This document shows, piece by piece, positions 1 through 11,536 of a stretch of DNA of 64,000 nucleotides. The stretch's first letter is position 1, and the number at the start of each line of letters is the position of its first letter. A model generated the notes under the pieces. That model did no database searches, was not told where the DNA came from, and was given only the letters and a program-made list of their open reading frames with translations. The position numbers and the translations under genes were made by a program. The stretch is from Phymatolithon calcareum (taxonomy: Eukaryota; Rhodophyta; Florideophyceae; Hapalidiales), in NCBI GenBank assembly GCA_977006965.1, contig OZ345373.1:186001-250000 (forward strand), written 5' to 3'.

Positions 1-160
1 TGCTACAGAGAAGTGCTGAGTACGAACATGGAAGACAAATGTTAGTCCATCACCAGCATTTCCTACGAAAGAAGCTGTGCCGGTCGTCAAGCGCGGGATC
101 TAATGCAAGCCATCATATTCGCTCTCATTGGACACACGCTGAGAGGTTCTGGTGGGGTGT

Positions 161-361
161 CTTGCATCCCGCGGGATCCCGCGGGACGCAAGAAATAGTG
201 GAATTTTATTGGCCAAAAAGTAGTGAAGTAGAGAAGTGGAAAGTCCTGGCTATGATAATATACAGTATGATACTCCCAATGAAATTATTAGCCGAGCCAT
301 CATGGCTCATCATTGAATTTTTTACTTCATGATGAAGATGAGATTCTTGCAAGAATCTCAT
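161..361. repeat. two palindromic hairpins in the left intergenic region
   Basis: Positions 161-193 form a near-perfect palindrome centred on gcgggatcccgc with one mismatch in the arms. Positions 338-361 form a perfect 24-bp palindrome whose half-site is atgagattcttg. I see no convincing gene between 1 and 639; the overlapping open frames there have no recognisable content. The palindromes could be remnants of small foldback elements, because similar perfect palindromes recur in other intergenic parts of the window. Confidence 0.6.
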
Positions 362-639
362 ATTGAAACCAAATATTGTGCGAAACGGCGCTAAATGAAC
401 AATGAACCAACACCTGGTAATAGCAGACTGGTACATTTTTTTCTGATGCATCTGCCAAATGTCATACTCATATCTCATCCATCCTGTGACGTTTTCACCC
501 CCAACTATCCTTCTGCTAACATACTGTACCTGCTGTTTGTCCCCAAGAATTAATAATACTATGTGTGCCCAACTGTAGTTCAGATAGGCCCACCTGAAAC
601 GCCTACGTCCAGACAACGCCACAATCTTGCTTTTCGAAC

Positions 640-969
640 ATGGCTGCATTCGCCATTGTTCCGTTTTGCGCTGCCGCAGATGGCGGTCCGGCGAAGCAGA
701 AGACCTGTCGTCGTAGCCTGCTGAAATTCGCTGGTGTGTCTGTCGGCTTGTTCGTGACGCAGAGAGCAGCAAACGCATTTGGGCTGCCTTCCCTTCCCGA
801 CATGCCATCGCTGCCTGATTTGAAATCCATCAGTTTGCCAAAGATCGAGCTGCCGTCAGGACCGGCAAAACTGACCGAAGTTGACGAACGGAGCAGCGCT
901 GTGGACGAAGAGACAGCCAGTCTGATGGAGAAACTGCAGAAGCGCAGGAAGTCGGGCTCCTCGGAGTAG
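640..969 (+). CDS. small thylakoid-lumen-targeted protein (Tat-type signal), unknown function
   Basis: The 109-residue protein begins with a short basic, alanine-rich stretch, followed by a twin-arginine signal around residues 24-47: CRRSLLKFAGVSVGLF, then an ANA-FG type cleavage site. This bipartite layout is that of nuclear-encoded proteins sent through the plastid envelope and then into the thylakoid lumen by the Tat route. The mature part is only about 60 residues. It has proline/leucine repeats (LPSLPDMPSLPDL) and an acidic-then-basic helical tail ending KLQKRRKSGSSE. I do not recognise the family. The first ATG after upstream in-frame stops was used. Lumen targeting is inferred from the signal; function is unknown. 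Confidence 0.7.
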   Translation: MAAFAIVPFCAAADGGPAKQKTCRRSLLKFAGVSVGLFVTQRAANAFGLPSLPDMPSLPDLKSISLPKIELPSGPAKLTEVDERSSAVDEETASLMEKLQKRRKSGSSE

Positions 970-1988
970 GCGGAACCGCATCGCAACTTGATGGGAATTG
1001 GACATCCTGTTTGCTTTTCTAGTTTCATTGTTGGAACGTTACTCTGATGATTTATTAGCTGCAGTTAGCTCTATGCGGTAGAGAGAGGTTTCGTGATTGT
1101 GGATTATACTTGTACAAAGGGCTGTACGTGATTGTAGATTATGGTTGTATAAAGGGTTGCTCGTTTCTTTTAGCAGGAGATTGATGCCACATCAATTGAG
1201 CCGCACGCAAACGAAGTACAGAGCCATAGCAACTCGCACAAACGTGCCACAAACTAGGCTGCCATCATTCTTCAGGAATTCCATCAAGACAAAGCTGTCG
1301 CTCGATGTGGGGGCCACTCGTGAGTGCGAACTCAGAATACGAAGAGGCATGCATATGCACCCACACGTCGAGGAATGCAGTGATACATCCGCATGGCTTT
1401 CAACAAACGCCGAGCCGTCGATGCGCGTGTCACAGCATCCGAATTAATGTCTAAATGTTGAGACGAGAACAGTTTGCCCGTCGGCGTCACTTGGGAATTC
1501 CAAATGAACCATGAGCACCGAATACGTTCTGCGCTTGCGCCGAGAAGCTTCAAACGAACACATTTCCCCACGGCAAATATCTAGCCCGCCAGTTACATTC
1601 TCCAACCTGCAAGTGAACGTACTCTTGCTGCCAGGGCTAGTGATGCCGTGTTCGATTGCCGCAGGAGACAGTCCCGAACGTAGCCATTGATGAATTATCG
1701 GAGCACATGCGGGATTGCAAAGTGATTCAGGTTGTCAACGGCTTTTCTTGGGGTCAACTGATATGTAGCCCGTATCATTTTCCAGTAGAACACGCAGTTC
1801 TCCATGAAATAATCTTGAATTGTCTGACTTTTTTTCTGAATATTTCCTGATGATGGTCTGATTGCGCAGATGATGAGCAGTGGTGACTTATCAAAAATAG
1901 CGACCAATTGGCTGAGCTCCGCATCACAAAAAAATCCGGCGATCTCCGCATCGTCTTTCTGAATGTGCACGTCATTCGCACCATCACC
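970..1988. other. intergenic, no supported gene
   Basis: Several open frames of 60-116 codons occur on both strands, but none has recognisable domains or targeting signals and they overlap each other. The stretch probably holds the 3' UTR of the lumen protein gene and the promoter of the next gene. Confidence 0.5.
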
Positions 1989-2894
1989 ATGGCGTTCTGC
2001 GTTCCACTTGCGCTGCCAGGAGCGCCTGCGAGCTTCCGGAGTCATGTATCAGTCGCACGTTGTTCCGCGGGTGCTCGAAGCGGCGAAGATCTCGTAGTGG
2101 TTGGGGCCGGTGCGCTCGGCATGCGTGTAGCGCGTGCATGGCGGAAGCGGCATCCCAATTCAACGGTGGTATGTGCGACAGCGTCCGAATCACGCCACGA
2201 CGAAATCGCCACGGCTGGATTTGTGCCTGCGTTGGCGTCCCAGTTGCGCGATCCTGCGGCTCGCGTCGTGTTCTGCGCGCCGCCGAGCGGACTCGATGGG
2301 ACTCAGTACGCGAAATGCGTTCGCGATGCCGCGCAGATTGCCGTGGAGCGATTTGTGTTCACGTCTGCGACGAGCGTGTTTGCAGACGCGGAGGTTGTGA
2401 CGGAAGATAGCCCACTGTCGGACAGTGCGCGTGCTGGCAGATTGCTTGAGGCGGAGAGGGCAGCGGAGGAAAATGGAAATGGGGTTGTGTTGCGGCTTGG
2501 GGGACTGTACTCACTTGAGAGGGGGCCGCATTCGGCTTGGTTGCGAAGGGGAGAGGTTGGCGGTGGGCCGGATGGTATGCTTAATATGGTGCATTATGAT
2601 GATGTTACGGAGGCGGCGGTGAGGGCGTTGGAAGGTGAGAGGGAAGTTGTTGTCGGGAGGCGGTTTTTGGTTGTGGATGGAGAACCGGTGACGAGGCGAG
2701 AGGTTTTAGAAGCGGCTTTGAGACATCCTATGTACAAGCAGTTTGAGATGCCGAAGTTTGGGGAGGGTGGACATAAAAAGAGGATTAACGGCAGCTGGAG
2801 CGCGCAGATGCTGAAATGGACACCCAAGTATAAGAGCTTCGTACAGTTCATGCAAGAGGAAAGTGCATTGGTCGAAGCGGGCACTGTATCGTGA
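1989..2894 (+). CDS. NAD(P)-binding Rossmann-fold protein (atypical SDR / epimerase-like), probably plastid
   Basis: The protein has 301 residues from the ATG at 1989, which sits in a good context (caccATGg) and gives a serine/alanine/arginine-rich N-terminus of about 33 residues like a plastid transit peptide. An in-frame ATG at 1908 would add 27 residues that mask this signal, so the later start is preferred. The Rossmann nucleotide motif is VVGAGALG at residues 37-44. Residues 124-131 (FTSATSVF) form the SDR active-site-strand region, and RLGGLY at 169-174 followed by MVHYDDV at 200-206 is typical of extended/atypical SDRs of the YeeZ/NAD-dependent epimerase type. No classical YxxxK motif is evident, so catalysis is uncertain. 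Substrate is unknown. Confidence 0.8.
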   Translation: MAFCVPLALPGAPASFRSHVSVARCSAGARSGEDLVVVGAGALGMRVARAWRKRHPNSTVVCATASESRHDEIATAGFVPALASQLRDPAARVVFCAPPSGLDGTQYAKCVRDAAQIAVERFVFTSATSVFADAEVVTEDSPLSDSARAGRLLEAERAAEENGNGVVLRLGGLYSLERGPHSAWLRRGEVGGGPDGMLNMVHYDDVTEAAVRALEGEREVVVGRRFLVVDGEPVTRREVLEAALRHPMYKQFEMPKFGEGGHKKRINGSWSAQMLKWTPKYKSFVQFMQEESALVEAGTVS

Positions 2895-5451
2895 AGGGGA
2901 TACGCGACGTGCGGCATCGGTGCGCGTGGGCGCGAATTGCACGTTGTGTGTTTGAAGTTTAGGTTCGTTGATCGAATGAATGGAATTTTTGTCAGTCTGT
3001 TGTGCAATAGGATCGGAGGTTGGATGCAGTGTTGGCCGGAATTGATGGGATGAAAAGTAGATCAGGTGCGATTCTAAAGCATCAAGACGATTGGAAGACG
3101 GCAGAGCAGTCAGTTGATGATGTGTGTATGAAATGGTTGTGATTTGCCCTTTCCTGTTCGGTCGCATGGGGCTCATTCAATGCTTGGATGACTAGCATTG
3201 CGTCGGCTCTGAATAGGCCGATCGACTCCGGTGCACACTGCAGAGTGAGGAAAAACAATGTTCAGACGCGGAAAAAATGCGTATACAAAATACGTGTTTC
3301 CACCAGGGAGATATTCAGCACAGGAGCATAGGGTGGCATCCAGTTGCGCATTTCGCATGGGACAATTCAAGGACGCAGACATGACGGAGACTTGGCGAGG
3401 GTGGATTTGAACTTCCGATATAGTCGATGGTAAGCGGAATGGGTAGCCTGTAGTCAGAAGCGTAAGTAAATTTTTGAATTGAAAACGCGTTTTGAATATT
3501 GCGCACAGTCGTTCCGCAATGTTTGCTGCATGGCGGGTGGCAATAGCAAGTACATGTTGTACGTTGGATTAACTGAAATTTGTGGTGAATACAATGGTTG
3601 ATTGAGAATTGCGGTCAGCAGCAGAAGGTCGCAATGGCTTGGGAAAAGATGTGGTTAAATTATCGTGACCGTCAACGTTAAGGTGAATTAGACAGAAGAA
3701 TCGCAGAGCGGAGCGGAAAGCAAGACAAGATGTATATGCCGTGATATTTGCCTGCTATTGCGGTGCGTTGAGGTGTGCCAATAGATACGCCAATCTGGGA
3801 CGCAGTGTGTCGCAGAAAGACAGTGCAACTCATCACCGGGATGGCGATTACATAGTGTCAAGCGACAAGGCGCAAAGATGGTATTCCACTCCTTTTGCGA
3901 TGTGCAGACAATGTGGGACGGGAGTGGAATCACAAGTTGGGAAGCAAACCCTAAATTAATTACGATTGCAGTGTACAGTGCAGCACAGAATAGATCATCG
4001 CATGGCCCGAGATGGACAGTACGCGCAGCCCCTTTCCCTAGCCTCGCAAAACCTCGTCGTACTCCGCCGACTGTGCAGTACTATTCGTCGATTTGAGTGG
4101 CGCGATCAGAAGACAGCGCATCATGCGCTAATGCCGCACGCGTGCGCACAATGCGAAGATCCAATTGCAACTCCACCTTCACGACACAAGCGCAGCTCGA
4201 GACACATACATGGCTCACGATTCGGTTGATGTGTGAAGGATGCATCTCACGCGGTGCCGCACCACGTCCGCCATGCCTTCGTGCCTACAATCAGGAGGAC
4301 GCGATTCGGTCATCACGAGCGCTTAGATGGCTACAACTGCAAACTGGCTCTGAACTCTATGATAGACTTCTCGTTGAGTTCAATCCTCATGATGCATCAC
4401 ATCCGCAATGATGGCCGTCGTCGTACTTCATTCGCGAAATGATATGCGACATGATATCGTGCTATGATGCGGCATGCCTGTAACGCACGGTTACGGCGCG
4501 ATTCGACTGTCGCCTTTGCCGCGATAGTTTAATCTATCTTGCGTCCGGAGAAACATGCATAAGCCGCGCCATGTGCAATTGAATGCATAATTTGCACTCT
4601 TTCTCAGAGACCACGCAATGGTGCAAAACCTGCGAGCGATTGCGTGCAAATTTCCAATATTTTGCACAATATCGGATCAAAACAAGATAATATCCAGTCA
4701 TACCCGGCTGCGTGTCCCCTCTATCATACATTACCCAGCATACAAATTCAGATACTTTTGCGCAATTGTAGTCATACCACTGAATTATTCCATCTTCCTC
4801 ACCTCACCTCACCTCACCTCCACGAAGCTCAATTAACAAGATCAATCTCCCAAGCAGCACCCCCCGATACTGAACCTTTGTGTCCCGTGCTGCCAAGAGA
4901 GCGCCCACTCGCCATCGAGCCGAAGACAAACTTTGCTGCACATGGCGCGCATCTATCGCGCTCGCCCCAATCATCCGAAGCGTCGTCGCGCAGCACACGG
5001 CAATTGGAGCGGCGCGCCGTGCACCTGGAAATAAATTGCAATGCGTAGGCACGACCGTTACGAAATATATCCGCAAGATGCATGGCACATGCATGCCGCG
5101 CCATGCGCAGAAACGGACCACCTCCTGCCCGCGCGCACCACTGTCGCGCTTTGAAACCACCGTCTATGCCATGCGCAACCACATGTCACACATCGTGTGT
5201 AAACCGAGCACACAGTGTTCACCGATTCCTTTTCGGCGACACCTCACCGTTCCACCGCTGCTACTGCACAGCCGCCCGGCCCCGCCCCGCAAAACATCCC
5301 TATTTAGGGGACGCGGTGAACAATTCATCCCTATCGCCAAAGTCAGAGACGCACTGCTCCGCGCCTCCGCACCGCCGCTCACATCCCTGCCTCTGCAACC
5401 CTGTCCTTACCCACGCCTCCTCGCGCGCTGACGACATTCCTCATCCTCATC
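2895..5451. other. intergenic, no supported gene; (CCTCA)n microsatellite
   Basis: There are many short overlapping frames on both strands but no protein-like content that I can support. A pentanucleotide repeat (CCTCA)n occupies about 4798-4821. The last several hundred bases must include the promoter of the secreted-protein gene at 5452. Confidence 0.5.
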
Positions 5452-6605
5452 ATGCCTGTCACATTTCCGCACGCCGCTTTTGCGGCGCTTGTTCTGCTCA
5501 CAGTGTTGTTGCAGCCGGCGTATAGCAGGCTGGTGATTGTCGAGGCCGGTCCTTTCAAGACGGTGTCCAAGCCCGAAATCGAATTGACTCCGGGAAAGGT
5601 GCTTCAGTTTTGTCCGAAATCGTATTCGTCGAAGGGTTTCTCCATCGATTGTCGCGCCCCAGGATTGCAGGGCCCTGTTGCGTTTTACGTCAACGGTCAT
5701 CCGGTTCGCGTTGAGAATTTCCCGCCGTTCACGATTGCAGGTGACTATGCAAACTTTCGCTATCCGTTTACCGCTTACAAATTGCCGGAAGTGTTGACCG
5801 TCATGTGCAAGGCGAAGGGAATATCGACGCAAACGGCGGTGGTTAGGATCAAGTGTCCGACGCCCTCGAAGGAAGCGGAGTATAAGCTGAAGCCAACTCA
5901 GATGCCGGCATCGACATCCGTGCAACCGGTTAGGACCGATGGGTGTGTTGTCATAGACGCTGGTAATAACCTCGGCCCGCTCCCGAAAGGATGGACGAAG
6001 GAGAAGGAGGGTGGTATCACTTATCTCAAGGGCGATTCACGCCATGGAGTGGAGAAGCCTGGTACTGCTTCTTTGACGTATACATTCATGGTCTCACGCA
6101 AGTCGAAGTATGCGGTCACTCTCGATATGACGACGAGGCATCCTGTTGACTACAATGACGGTAAGTTGACCATTCTTTGCCAGCGTGCTCTATTGATTTT
6201 GTTTTTTCGATTAGTCTACGCCAATGTTGATGTGACAAGCTTGTTCAAATGATGTGCTGACCGACCCCGTTGTATTTCGTCACAGTGTTCCTCAAATTCA
6301 TGTATGGCGGCGGCTTCGAGCTGCGCAAGCCGGGAAGCGTTCGTGACGGTGGGACTGAATATCTCAAGGCCTATCACAACCGCAACGGCCGTGCGACGGA
6401 GGCTTTCAACGTCGATTTTGACGGACATTCTTTCAGCACCAAGGCCATGTTGTCGCCCGATGTCAAACTCTACATCACAGTTGGTGCCCGCAGTACGCAG
6501 CTCACCCTTCATCGTATCGTCTTGTTTCCGTGTAAGGGTGCGCAGTGCTCGTCATGGAGCCCGTATTGGCAGAAGATGGTCAAGAAATGCGTTGATAGCT
6601 ATTGA
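5452..6605 (+). CDS. secreted protein of unknown family, two exons (intron 6161-6285)
   Basis: Exon 1 is 5452-6160 and exon 2 is 6286-6605. The 125-nt intron starts GTAAGT and ends CACAG. Joining the exons restores one 342-residue frame, splitting a valine codon (G|TG) between YND and FLKFMYGGG. The intron adds in-frame junk to the exon-1 frame if read through, which supports splicing. Residues 1-25 are a clear secretory signal peptide (hydrophobic AALVLLTVLLQPAYS). The remainder has spaced cysteines (FCPKS, IDCRA, MCKAKG, IKCP, FPCKGAQC) and beta-rich segments, as in extracellular or cell-wall proteins. No transmembrane segment follows the signal. I do not recognise a named domain; a carbohydrate- or matrix-associated role is only inference. 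Confidence 0.75.
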
Positions 6606-7030
6606 CGTAGAAAAAAGGTGGTGATGCTTAGTTTGAGGACGCGGTAATATTGGTACAGTACAAAGGTACTGCAGTTTGCTTTAAACGTTTGTGGTTATTG
6701 CTTTTATTATTAGTAAAAGAAAATTCTAAATCGCTCTAGCTGGAGATTCAGCGAACGGGGTAGCCCATACAGTTGCTAAGGTTCCAGAAAAGGCGATATT
6801 GGGGTTTGAATTCGCATCGCGAACAAATGAGTTGATGGTGCAGTGGCTATCGTCTATAGCGTTGTTTTTTCCCTACCAGTGTGGCTTGTCTTGGGCAACG
6901 GAGACGCATAGCTCTTGTTCTGCACTACGCCAATTATTGAGTCAACGGTCAGAGAAGACCAAGAGACAAAGGGACCGGGAGAGCACAAAAAACGGAGGAA
7001 AGAGAGACAAGCAAACAAAACCCCCAAGAC
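6606..7030. other. intergenic, no supported gene
   Basis: This holds the 3' flank of the secreted-protein gene and an AT-rich stretch with no protein-like frame. Confidence 0.5.
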
Positions 7031-7367
7031 AAACAGATAAAATAAGCGAGAAGATGTCGGCGACGTCCTCCGGCGGCGACCTTGGATGAGCCGTGAACCT
7101 TTAGACAGGCGCACGAAAAGAGGGAAAGGGACCTTGAGCGCGATTGTTACCACACTGGCTTGTGCGGCGAACCGGTTGCGGTAAAGAACAGACAACACCG
7201 CAAGAGGACAAACAGACAGAATAAGCGTGAAGATGTCGGCGTGGCCCTCCGGCGGCGACCTTGGCTGGGCCGTCGACTTTGAGACAGACGCATGAAAAGG
7301 GGAAAGGGGACTTTGAGCGCGGTTGTCATCGCACTAGCTTGTGCGGCGAAACGGTTGCGGTCAAGAA
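7031..7367. repeat. two diverged direct copies of a ~160-bp unit
   Basis: Positions 7031-7190 and 7207-7367 are clearly homologous. Both contain gaagatgtcggcg, tccggcggcgaccttgg, an agacaggcgcac/agacagacgcat segment, and finally cttgtgcggcgaa followed by ggttgcggt. The copies are about 177 bp apart and differ by scattered substitutions, so the duplication is old. Short minus-strand frames across both copies encode related peptides, but nothing shows that they are genes. Confidence 0.75.
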
Positions 7368-7493
7368 GGGGTGGGAGAATTTCAATTCCGCATGGTCGAA
7401 TGGACGTGAAGGCGAGCTTGAGCGTGCGCCATCCGAGCAGTCGAGGCGAAATTCGAAGATCTCCCACCTTCCTTTACTCAGACGAACGAACTA

Positions 7494-8690
7494 ACTATCT
7501 TAAATACTACCAGCGAAGCGAAAAAACAGCGCATAGATACACGAGAGACACGATTCCCTTAAGGCCCGGCAGATCACTTACTATGGGCATCTTGAGGATC
7601 GCGATCCGAGTTGCGGGCGTGCAGTCACGAGAGAAACCGAAATCCGAGGCGTACAGTCTGGACAAGAACAGCCAAGTAAACAGCGGGTGCGACACCATCA
7701 CCGACCATCATCATTGCAGTATGTGCGACGTGCGTGCTTGCGTGATGAAATGTCTTAAATTTTCGATCTTTCTCTTTGTCTTATGGATGGAACTATACTT
7801 GCCTCCTCTATATCAGGAACGTGCAATGTTTCCTGAACCATTTGATCACCGCCACCTGAAAAGGTCATACCGCACAGTCGCCAAACGTGCGCTTTATTAA
7901 TACGTATTCCCCGGTCGCAAGCTTCAGGTACAAACCGAGTCTACTGGTTGCGGTAGACGAAAATGGGTCCATGACTCAGTAGGCATAAGGCACAACCATC
8001 GGAGCCACTTTCATTTACTCTTATCTATATACTTCTAGCGAAACGAAAATACAGCGCATAGATACGATAGAAACAAGATTCCCTTACGGCCCGGGAGATC
8101 ACCAACAATGGCCATCCTGAGCATCGCGATCCGAGCTGCGCAGCGTACAGACACGAGAGAAACCAAAATCGGAGCTCCTACGCTTTGTATGTAACAGCTT
8201 GCCTCAATCGAGGCAATTCGGTACAATAGACACTAGGCGTACAGTAGCGGGGAAGAACAGCGATGTGATGAAATGTCTTAAATTTTTATTCTTTCTCTTT
8301 TGTTTTATGGATGGAACTATACAGTGCAGCTCTCCACTGCATTGATACAGTGGAGACCTGCGTGATATCAGGAACGTGCGGTGTCTCCTGAATCATTAAA
8401 TGGTTGATCCATCGCCGCCACCTCAAGAGTACATACTGTACTGGACACTGTCACCAAACGCGCGCTTTAATCATGCGTATTCTACGGTCGCATGCGGTAG
8501 ACGATAATGGGCCAATGACTCAATACTGTAGTCAAAAGGCACAGCCCCTGGGGCCACCTTGCTTTACTCTTATCTTATATACTTCTAGCGAAGCGGAAAA
8601 ACAGCGCATATATACGCGAGAGACACGATTCCCTTACGGCCCGACAGATCACCTACTATGAGCATCTTAAGTATCGCGATCCGAGTGGAT
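7494..8690. repeat. three tandem-arranged copies of a ~450-500-bp repeat, third partial
   Basis: Copies lie at about 7494-7930, 8018-8500 and 8567-8690. Each begins with a version of agcgaagcgaaaaaacagcg, then an agattcccttacggcccg block and a gatcgcgatccgag block. The first two continue through atgaaatgtcttaaattttt and tttatggatggaactatac to a cgccgccacct block and a caaacgcgcgcttt block. The second copy carries extra sequence near 8180-8250 containing a short hairpin, and the third stops after the gatccgag block. This looks like a dispersed non-coding element amplified locally. No coding capacity is evident. Confidence 0.75.
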
Positions 8691-10100
8691 CTCCTATTGC
8701 ACAACCCGGTGTAACGGTACAGTAGTGAATTGCGCTGTGCACATGATACAATTGAGAGACCTGACCGGGAATCTAATCATTAGAACTGTACGGTACTGTA
8801 GTCCGCAAATATTTAATTTCTCCATTAATGTATAGATTGCTCTCATGCGGCGCCCGTTCTCGAACATATTCCGTCATCTCTTGCTATGATTCCTTTTGTT
8901 GGTAATTAGTGTCCGTCAGGGAGGGACATTAAACACACTGTTGTAAAGATGTATCGAGATTTGATTGATTCGACAAATAGACTTTGCTGAATGCTCCCAA
9001 AGTAGGATCGTAAATCCTCCGCCATACAGTACAAGGTTGTCATGTTACCAATATTCACTGACAGCAGGGTATCCCCTGGTCAATTGCATTCGCATGCCAT
9101 GCTTCCACGTTCATCAATCAATGTCCGATCTCAAGTTTCCTTTCTGTGCCTCACACTACCCACGTTCCCTCCTTTCCTCAATGTTTTAGCATTATGAGTA
9201 CGTCGTGCCACCTGTGCCGAGATGATTCAATGCTGCTCTGGTTCAACATAGCCACCGACTCATCGATTGCACATTCGTGCCTCATTCGGCCGCCCTACGA
9301 CAACATGGCTGTCGCCAAGGCTGTCTTTTCCGTCAGGCACAATAACATAAGAGCAAGACTGATTCGAATTTGCGGCCTGAAGCCACATTTGCCAGGAAGC
9401 CGAGAGAGTCGCGCCATAGATACGTCATGCAGCTTACTGTTAGCTTCAGCACGAAGAAAGAACTTTTTGCCAGGCTGGCTGGCCTGAAAGATCCTGAAAT
9501 TCGGATACAAGTACTAGCTGTATGGGTGAGCAAAATTGCCTAGTAGGAGTCCGGGAAAGACCGACCGTGCGTAACGAACTGCCTAACTGTGTGGATTTGC
9601 TGCCATCTGTATTCCCCGCCGACGTCCTTGGGACTACCTGGTCAACTGCGTGTCCTGTTATCGGTCACTATCATCTACCACCCAGCGTGGTTGTACCCGC
9701 ACCGCCAGCTGCCGTGGGATTGTTCACGTTGCGGGGAGGATGCCTGTGGGCTTGAGAGAAACACAGGCAAAAAATCTTTTATATTTTCTCCTCATTCATT
9801 TTGTCCTGCTTTTCTCTCTGCCTCTGCTAGGTCGAATCCATCACATGAGGCCGAACGCTCCACCACATAGCAACTGAAGAAGAAGCGACGCCTCGAAACT
9901 GTTACGAAGAGCAATCAAAACAACCGAACACATGCTAGGGTCCCAGATAGAACGCCAGACATAAGAGTAGAGCCGCCCTAGCGAGGGCAGCACCTGAGGA
10001 AGCCCTGCCCGTATATTCGTATGACTGCGGGGCTTTAAAAAATATTGCAATAAAAAAACTGAATCAGACGGCGAAAGCACTAAACGAGCGGCAAGGCCAG
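8691..10100. other. intergenic, no supported gene
   Basis: I see only short overlapping frames. The part from 9540 may belong to the decayed retroelement whose tail lies at 10108-10335, but no conserved motif is visible there. Confidence 0.4.
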
Positions 10101-10107
10101 AATTCAA

Positions 10108-10335
10108 GTGCTAAACGACCTGCCCACAGAGAACATACGAGTAGTGTACAACGTCGAAAGGCAAAAGCGATGCAAATTCGAGCTATGTTCCCCCGAAAAG
10201 CTGATTGACTTTTATCTCCTAACCATGGACCTCTACGGCTCGAAAGGCCCCGATTTCGATCGTGTTGCACTTGCTGGCCTCCTCTATTGTGCAACGTCCT
10301 CAAACGGAACGAGCCCTCCTCCTAACACGATTTAG
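10108..10335 (+). pseudogene. relic of a non-LTR retrotransposon reverse-transcriptase C-terminus
   Basis: The short frame contains KRCKFELC, then about ten residues later LLTMDLYGSKGPDFDRV, then a hydrophobic segment. The block at 52286-52540 has the same arrangement (KKRKLKQYG, then PLAMDLYGRVGLAFDRG). This pattern, a basic helix followed by a hydrophobic strand, a glycine and an aspartate-rich turn, resembles the end of LINE-type RT polypeptides. The two loci also look similar at the nucleotide level around atggacct(c/g)tacgg. No complete RT core is present, so this is a 3' fragment. The assignment is moderate: it rests on the shared motif and on family knowledge. Confidence 0.4.
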
Positions 10336-11020
10336 TGTGAGAGCACAACAGCTCACGGTAGTCTCGATAGAGCGCAGCCGTTTAGACCTTATGCACCGTT
10401 CCTAGCTTTTCCATTGAGGGTCGTAATGGGCATGGACTTGCACAATAATTCGCAGAAAAGTCTACCAGATATCTTGATATGATGAACTGCCGCGAAATGA
10501 ACTTTCCTAGCGGTAAGAGCTTCACAAGAGTAGTATCGTCTGCACAGCGGTGGTCAATACTCCCTTCCAACCCTCTCGTTATGCCTCCTAAACGAAAATT
10601 GCTGATTGCACGCCGATGCCGAAGGTAATGTCTTGCTGCTGTAGATGAAGGTGGTGTAGCATACAGTCCCAAAAATAGACTCATTGCACAGTTGAGATGT
10701 TTGCGGATACAGGAGTATTAACCACCTCTTAAGTAGTCGAGCATATGCGCAAGTCAGAGTTGATCACTAAGACCTGGTCGTGCATACAGCAGTCACGTAC
10801 ACTGCACGGTTTCCAGGTCAGTAATGAAGGACTGCAGCAGTTTTCAATGCCAATGCCAACTCCATTCTCGTTCGCCCGTGCTCATGTTTTCCTCACAAGG
10901 AAGGCAGCATTTCTGTTGTTCAGCCTGCAACCGTAGGTTCTCCCCTGTAAAAACATCTAGCCCATCAACGTCCCTGCTCCACCCTGCAGCTCCATTGAAG
11001 AATGTTTGCGTAGTCTAGAT
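10336..11020. other. intergenic, no supported gene
   Basis: Overlapping frames of up to 100 codons occur on both strands without recognisable content. Confidence 0.4.
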
Positions 11021-11341
11021 TTACAGTTGGTACTTTCCGTGTACCTCAATTGCGTTCATCGTCTGCCGTAGCTGCAAATGATTCAAGGACAGAAAATGGG
11101 CTTCCCATTTTTCTCGTGTATTCTCTATTTCAGACTTCATAATTTCTCGCCTTCGTCTGCATTCACTCATGAAAAAAATTTCGGTTGAATTTAAAATGCT
11201 CACGTTTCCACAACTGAACGTCCACAAAACACGGACCTTCATTCTAATGCCCAGCTTTTCCAGCTGTGTTGTTCCGTGCAGTGATAACTCATATCCCATA
11301 ATGTCCCATTTTGGTATCAAGTCCCTTTTATGCACATGCAC
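11021..11341 (-). CDS. possible small protein, unknown
   Basis: This 106-codon minus-strand frame has a composition more protein-like than its surroundings: a long amphipathic charged stretch around residues 60-85 (SECRRRREIMKSEIENTREK) that could form a coiled coil. It lies divergent to the gene starting at 11537, with about 200 bp between starts. No family is recognised and it may be non-coding. Confidence 0.25.
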   Translation of the reverse strand: MHVHKRDLIPKWDIMGYELSLHGTTQLEKLGIRMKVRVLWTFSCGNVSILNSTEIFFMSECRRRREIMKSEIENTREKWEAHFLSLNHLQLRQTMNAIEVHGKYQL

Positions 11342-11536
11342 ACACTACGGCCATCCCAAACAGGGTTCTCTATTGTCACACAATTGCCGTGTGAGAAACC
11401 TTTTCCCAAATATGCCGCACTTCTCCTGATTGTTTACTCTTCACACAATGCCAAACACTCCAACTGCTCTCTCCCTGTCCAGCAAACAATCCCACGACTC
11501 ACCGCAACACATGCGAACGCAATCAGGCCTTTCGAC

